Shown piece by piece: positions 60,043 through 64,000 of a stretch of DNA of 64,000 nucleotides (positions within the stretch are counted from its first letter, which is position 1; each line of letters begins with the position of its first letter). Both the position numbers and the translations under genes were made by a program. The DNA is taken from contig NZ_JAUSRH010000001.1 in assembly GCF_030811715.1 (NCBI RefSeq), positions 62,001-126,000 of the forward strand, read 5' to 3'. The stretch is from Sinomonas atrocyanea. Lineage in GTDB: Bacteria; Actinomycetota; Actinomycetes; Actinomycetales; Micrococcaceae. Under the pieces are notes generated by a model that was not told the DNA's origin, did not search any database, and saw only the letters and a program-made list of their open reading frames with translations.

Positions 60043-61067
60043 CAGGCCACCGCCCCGGTCTGCGCGGTGAGGAGATCCTGCACGGCCTCGACGACCTGCT
60101 CGGCACGCACGCCGGCCAGGCACGGATGGCCCGGGATCGGGCAGATGCGGGCACGGCTGCCTGCGCACGGCGCCGTCTGGTCGCCGAGGAGGACGGTGGG
60201 CGCCCCCCGGGGCCGCCATACCTCGGCAGGCACCACGGGGGCGAAGAGGCTCACCACGGGGGTCCGGACGGCGGCCGCGAGGTGCGCGGGGCCGGTATTG
60301 CCGGCCACGACCACGCTCGCGCCCGCGAGCACGTCGACGAGGCCGGGCAGGCCCGTGCGGCCGCCGAGGTCGACGCCGCGGGAGCCCGCCACGCGGGCGG
60401 TCAGCGCGCGCTCGTCCGGCCCGCCCGTGACCAGCACGCGCAGGCCCGCGGCGGCGAGCAGTTCGACCAGCGCCGCGGCGTTCTCGGCCGGCCAGGACCG
60501 CGCGGGCGCGTCCGCGCCCGGGTGCACCACGACGTAGGGGCCCTCGGGCCGGATGCCGCTGCGGTGCTGCGTCACGAGGGCCGGCAGACCGTCGTCGTCC
60601 GCCGGAAGCGGGAAGCCCGCTGCAGCCGCGATGCCGAGCGCCCGGTCCACCTCATGGGTGTTCCAGGGGAGCTCGCTGGAGGTCACCCGCACATCGAGCA
60701 GGGAGCCGGGGTAGTCCTCCGAGAGCGCCGTGATCCGGGGGACCCCGCAGAGCCGGAGTTCAAGGGCAAGGGGCAGGGGGGACTGGTGGAAGGACGTGAA
60801 GATGACGGCCTCGTCCGGGACGATGTCCGAGACCAGCCGCTCGAGCCTGCGGAGGTGGCGCGGGGTTGCCTCGGGCGCCGGGTTGCCGATCCACGGACAG
60901 TCCCATTCCCGCGTGTGGCGCACCTCGGGAAGCAGGCGGGCGGCGCCGCTTCCGCGCGGTCCGGTGAGCAGGTAGGGCTCCGCGTGGGCGGCGATCGCCC
61001 GGACGGCGGGGCCGGCCATGACGACGTCTCCGAGGCTGTCGAGCCGGACAACGAGGACGCGCCTCAT
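60042..61067 (-). CDS. Glycosyltransferase family 9 (ADP-heptose transferase-like)
   Basis: This is a 341-residue GT9 enzyme. VLVVRLDSLGDVVMAGPAVR at the N-terminus, VVVHPGADAPARSWPAENAA and VVAGNTGPAHLAAAVRTPVV are the family motifs. A CAGSRARICPIPGHPCL segment near the C-terminus contains three cysteines. The start overlaps the gmhB stop, so the precursor phosphatase and transferase are coupled. Confidence 0.92.
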   Translation of the reverse strand: MRRVLVVRLDSLGDVVMAGPAVRAIAAHAEPYLLTGPRGSGAARLLPEVRHTREWDCPWIGNPAPEATPRHLRRLERLVSDIVPDEAVIFTSFHQSPLPLALELRLCGVPRITALSEDYPGSLLDVRVTSSELPWNTHEVDRALGIAAAAGFPLPADDDGLPALVTQHRSGIRPEGPYVVVHPGADAPARSWPAENAAALVELLAAAGLRVLVTGGPDERALTARVAGSRGVDLGGRTGLPGLVDVLAGASVVVAGNTGPAHLAAAVRTPVVSLFAPVVPAEVWRPRGAPTVLLGDQTAPCAGSRARICPIPGHPCLAGVRAEQVVEAVQDLLTAQTGAVA

Positions 61068-61669
61068 GCTGCACTCCCGAGGGACGGGGCCTCGCCGCCG
61101 GACCCTGTGCTGTGCACGGGCTCGGGCCCGAGCGCGAGCATGACCGCAGAGGAGAGGTCTCCGGCGACCGCGGGCGCCGCGAGGATCTCGGGACGCAGGG
61201 TCACGGGGGTGGGCACCAGGATGCCGCGCGCGCCGGCTCGGCGGGCTGCCTCCATGTCCTTGCCGATGTCCCCGATGACCACGACGTCCTCGGGCTCGAC
61301 CTCGAGGTCCCGGCACGCGGCGTGCACGAGGCCCGGCTTGGGCTTGCGGCACTCGCAGCGGTCCTCGGGAGCGTGCGGGCAGACCTGCCAGGTGTCGAAC
61401 GGCCCGAGGATCCTCTCGATGCGGTCGTTGACGGCCCGGAGCTCGCGCTCGGTGATGAGCCCGAGGCCGACGCCGGACTGGTTGGTCACGACCCCGCAGG
61501 CGATCCCGAGGGCGCGGAGCCGGCCGAGCGTCTGCAGCGCTCCCGGCATCGGAACCACCAGATCGGGGTCCGTGTTGTAGGGCACGTCGGCGACGAGCGT
61601 GCCGTCGCGGTCGAAGAGGATCGCAGACGGCACAGGCCGCTGCTTCCTCTCGCCATTGGTCTTCCTCAT
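61064..61669 (-). CDS. gmhB: D-glycero-D-manno-heptose 1,7-bisphosphate 7-phosphatase GmhB (HAD-IIIA)
   Basis: This is a 201-residue HAD phosphatase. The catalytic motif AILFDRDGTLVADVPY, motif II VVTNQSGVG, the zinc ribbon CPHAPEDRCECRKPKPG and motif IV VIGDIGKDMEAAR are all present, and length is normal. It removes the C7 phosphate between the two HldE steps. ATG 61669 gives this length; no strong Shine-Dalgarno is seen. It is the first gene of the seven-gene heptose operon. Confidence 0.92.
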   Translation of the reverse strand: MRKTNGERKQRPVPSAILFDRDGTLVADVPYNTDPDLVVPMPGALQTLGRLRALGIACGVVTNQSGVGLGLITERELRAVNDRIERILGPFDTWQVCPHAPEDRCECRKPKPGLVHAACRDLEVEPEDVVVIGDIGKDMEAARRAGARGILVPTPVTLRPEILAAPAVAGDLSSAVMLALGPEPVHSTGSGGEAPSLGSAA

Positions 61670-61797
61670 AGGAGAAGCAGTGCCCTTGCAGCAGTACACT
61701 AAACGGAACTGCAAGGACTTCTTCTCCTCCTTCTCCTTCCCTCGAATTCGCTCAAGCCGCGGGCGTACCGTCACATCCCCACACTCAGGGAGCAGCC
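61670..61797. promoter_or_regulatory. Divergent promoter region of gmhB operon and GT9 gene
   Basis: 128 bp, lower in GC than its surroundings, with a polypyrimidine tract on the plus strand around 61708-61735. It must carry promoters for both directions, but no convincing -35/-10 pair could be assigned. Confidence 0.45.
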
Positions 61798-62775
61798 GTG
61801 GCACAGCGCGCAACGAAGCCGACCGTCCTCGCCCTCCGGGCACTCAAACTGGGCGACCTCCTTGTCGCCGTCCCGGCCCTCCGGGGCCTCCGTCGGGCTT
61901 TCCCCGACCACGAGCTTGTCCTCGCCGCACCACGCTGGCTCGCACCGATCGTCCCCCTCATCGGCGGCATCAACGCGCTCCTGCCCACTCCTGGCCTCGA
62001 TCGCCCGCTGGCCTGGCGCCGTCCCGTGGATGTGGCCGTCAACCTGCACGGCAATGGCCCCGAGAGCAGGGGCCGGCTCGAGGCGCTGAAGCCCACCTAC
62101 CGGATCGGCCACGCGGCACCGGGCTGGGCCGGGCCCGAATGGGACGACTTCCTCCATGAGCGTGACCGCTGGGTGCGCCTGCTGACATGGAACGGCATCG
62201 TGGCCGACTCCTCCGACTTCCGCCTCTGCCCGCCCGAGACGCCGGCGCCGGTGGACCGCGCGACGATCCTCCACGTCGGCGCCGCGTACGGCAGCCGGCG
62301 CTGGCCCATCGAGCGGTTCGCGGACGTCGCAGCCGTGCTCGCCCTCCGCGGCCATCAGGTGATGGTCACCGGCGGGCCGGACGACGTCTTCCGCGCCTCC
62401 GCAGTGGTCAAGGCCGCCGGGCTGCATGCCTCGGCCTGCGTGGCCGGACGCTGGGAGCTCGACCAGTTCGCCGCCGCGATCGCTGCGGCGCGGGCCGTGG
62501 TCACCGCCGACACGTCGGCGGCCCATCTGGCCACGGCCTACGGCACGCCGTCGGTGGTCATCTTCGGGCCCGCGGCCCCAGAGCAGTGGGGGCCTCCCGC
62601 CGAGGGACCGCACGTGGTCCTCACGGACCCTCTCGTACGCCTGGGCGACCCGTTCGCCGAAGACCCCGACCCGGCGCTGCTCGCCGTCCTGCCTGGCCAC
62701 GTCCTCGACGCGTTGGACGGGCTGGAGGAGGACGACGCCGCCGGCCGGGAGGGCGGCGAGGTCGCCTTCACGTAG
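61798..62775 (+). CDS. Glycosyltransferase family 9 (ADP-heptose transferase-like)
   Basis: This is a 325-residue GT9 enzyme. VLALRALKLGDLLVAVPALR, the Asn-Leu-His acceptor segment (DVAVNLHGNGPES), HVGAAYGSRRWPIERFADVA and VVTADTSAAHLATAYGTPSV are the donor and acceptor loops. GTG 61798 follows AGGGAG. It faces the gmhB operon divergently and ends before a strong bidirectional terminator. Confidence 0.92.
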   Translation: MAQRATKPTVLALRALKLGDLLVAVPALRGLRRAFPDHELVLAAPRWLAPIVPLIGGINALLPTPGLDRPLAWRRPVDVAVNLHGNGPESRGRLEALKPTYRIGHAAPGWAGPEWDDFLHERDRWVRLLTWNGIVADSSDFRLCPPETPAPVDRATILHVGAAYGSRRWPIERFADVAAVLALRGHQVMVTGGPDDVFRASAVVKAAGLHASACVAGRWELDQFAAAIAAARAVVTADTSAAHLATAYGTPSVVIFGPAAPEQWGPPAEGPHVVLTDPLVRLGDPFAEDPDPALLAVLPGHVLDALDGLEEDDAAGREGGEVAFT

Positions 62776-62813
62776 GGCCTGCCGAGCTGGTCCGGGCGGC
62801 GGGACGCCCGGGC

Positions 62814-62853
62814 ACGCAGGAGGGCGCGGTGCACGCACCGCGCCCTCCTGCGT
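62814..62853. terminator. Strong bidirectional terminator between GT9 and the sigma gene
   Basis: A perfect 18-bp inverted repeat (62814-62831 and 62836-62853) with a CACG loop lies between convergent genes. Confidence 0.9.
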
Positions 62854-62913
62854 TCCCCGTCCGGACCTCATGCCGCCCCCCTTGCTCCGGCATGAGTCCC
62901 GGACGGACGGGTC

Positions 62914-63747
62914 TCAGGCCGCCATCCTCCTCCGGAGCCTGTCGAGCAGGCGCTTGAGGAGCCGCGAGACCTGCATCTGGCTCACGCCGAGCTCCTTGGC
63001 GATCTCGTCCTGGGTCATCTCCTGGACGAACCGGAGGTCGAGGAGCTGCTTGTCGTTGTCCGTCGCGTCGGACATCGCCCCCGCGAGGGCGTGCATCTGC
63101 TCGACGTGCTCGTAGCCGGGGTCCTCAGCACCGAGGACGACGTTCAGCCGGCGTTCCTCCGGGTCCTCGGATGAGTCCCCGTGCTCGACCGGCTGGCCGA
63201 CCATGGCCGAGTCCGCGATCTGCGCCTCCGCGATGTCCGAGGCGGGGACTCCGGCTGCCTTGCTCAGCTCGGCCGTGGTCGGGTCGTGGCCCAGCTCCTG
63301 GGCGAGCCCCGGGCGCAGGCCGTTGACCTTGAGCCGGAGTTCCTGGAGCGCACGGGGCGGGCGGACCACCCAGGACTGGTCGCGGAGGTAGCGCTTGAGT
63401 TCCCCGGTGATGGTGGGCACCGCGTAGGGCACGAACCCGTGGCCGAGGGGCTCCCGGTAGCGGTGGGCCGCCTTCAGGAGGCCCAGGCGCGCCACCTGGC
63501 GCAGGTCGTCCGCATCATGCCCCGCGCAGCGGAACCTGCGGGCGAGGGCGTCGGCAACGCCGAGGTACTCGACGGCGAGCTGGCCCGCTGCCGCTGCCTC
63601 AGTGCCGGCAGTTGGAGGCTCGCTGCGGCGTGCCGGGCCTTCGGGCGCGGCTCCCAGGACGACGCCGTTGACGCTGTCTGGAGCGCCGGCAAGGTCTGGA
63701 TCGTTGGGCACTGGGAGCAGATGGTTCTGCCGTGGAGCTTCCTGCAT
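62914..63747 (-). CDS. Stress sigma factor, SigB/SigF type
   Basis: This is a 277-residue sigma-70 family factor. Region 2 has GHDADDLRQVARLGLLKAAH and FVPYAVPTITGELKRYLRDQ, then SWVVRPPRALQEL, the classic SigB/SigF/SigG pattern; region 4 ends MTQDEIAKELGVSQMQVSRL. It probably controls general stress genes. No RsbW/RsbV-type anti-sigma gene is adjacent within the window. ATG 63747 follows GGAGG. The 253 bp beyond it to the window end show no gene and no clear promoter. Confidence 0.93.
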   Translation of the reverse strand: MQEAPRQNHLLPVPNDPDLAGAPDSVNGVVLGAAPEGPARRSEPPTAGTEAAAAGQLAVEYLGVADALARRFRCAGHDADDLRQVARLGLLKAAHRYREPLGHGFVPYAVPTITGELKRYLRDQSWVVRPPRALQELRLKVNGLRPGLAQELGHDPTTAELSKAAGVPASDIAEAQIADSAMVGQPVEHGDSSEDPEERRLNVVLGAEDPGYEHVEQMHALAGAMSDATDNDKQLLDLRFVQEMTQDEIAKELGVSQMQVSRLLKRLLDRLRRRMAA

Positions 63748-64000
63748 GGCGAGTTGCCTCCTCGCTGGGATTGGAAAGATTGTGGGGCGTCAGTGACTGC
63801 CGGGCGCCTCCTGAGACGAATGGTCCGCGGCGTGCGCGGGGAATTGTGCGGGCCAGGTCCCGGTGTCTCGAGTCCTGGTATCGGGGTTGTCTGCGTCGCC
63901 TCGAGCGGAAGAGGGACACCGGCTGGCCACGGCGGCTGGAGCGTGCCTTGTTTCGCGCCCTGAGGTTTCGCACGCCAAGGCGCGACGGGCGTCTTCGGTG

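Noticed and set aside
63748-64000. Gene in the last 253 bases
   Set aside because: Short open frames there have Arg/Ser-rich shadow composition and no ribosome-binding site; it looks like the upstream region of the sigma factor gene.

Overview
The window is high-GC DNA with dense, overlapping operons and frequent GTG/TTG starts. It looks like a flagellated actinobacterium, most likely of the Micrococcaceae (Sinomonas/Arthrobacter-like). This placement rests on the GC content, a 13E12-type DUF222/HNH protein, LGFP repeats, a SigB/SigF-type stress sigma factor, a CsbD-like protein, and an ImmA/IrrE - MAB_1171c-like - XRE cassette. It is inferred from gene content, not from a marker gene.

Layout. 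1-6.1 kb holds general genes: the 3' end of a cytochrome P450, a membrane-anchored hypothetical, an OmpR-type two-component pair, a DHFR/RibD-fold reductase, a membrane permease-like protein and methionine aminopeptidase. At 6.1-9.1 kb lies a large secreted metalloprotease/LGFP/lytic-transglycosylase fusion. 9.3-40.6 kb is a nearly complete flagellar locus. On the minus strand, in transcription order, it runs fliC; fliD-fliS-orf; flgB-flgC-fliE-F-G-H-I-J-(peptidoglycan hydrolase)-fliK-flgD-flgE; flbD-motA-motB; fliM-N-O-P-Q-R-flhB-flhA-(flhF-like)-csrA; fliA. On the plus strand it has flgN-flgK-flgL-fliW. A 1.9 kb patch of unrelated genes, including a decayed phosphotransferase, separates motB from fliM. 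40.6-46.7 kb is accessory: a Gly/Asn-rich secreted protein, the ImmA/IrrE cassette, an SPW membrane protein, a universal stress protein, and an NRAMP-like transporter with a DUF6328-like protein and a 27-residue Rho_N-like miniprotein. 46.7-62.8 kb is an ADP-heptose and glycosyltransferase region (two HldE, GmhA, GmhB, three GT9 heptosyltransferase-like proteins, three other glycosyltransferases, a SDR and an aldehyde-dehydrogenase-like protein without catalytic residues), interrupted by a 13E12 protein and a frameshifted DUF2332 gene. The window ends with a stress sigma factor gene.

How the parts work together. Five sites fit a sigma-28 architecture (TTAC/TAAC-type -35, exactly 11 bp, GCCGATAG or GCCGACAG). 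They stand before fliM, flbD, flgB, fliC and flgN, and FliA is encoded in the locus. The fliA promoter region and the orf9305/LGFP-protease intergenic region share GACATGTA boxes, which may belong to an upper regulatory tier. The fliC leader contains a GGGCCC/GGGCCC hairpin with a GGA loop and a GGA-containing Shine-Dalgarno. Both csrA and fliW are present, so flagellin translation is probably controlled by the FliW-CsrA switch. The heptose region could supply ADP-heptose for a surface glycan or for glycosylated flagellin; that link is inferred only from proximity.
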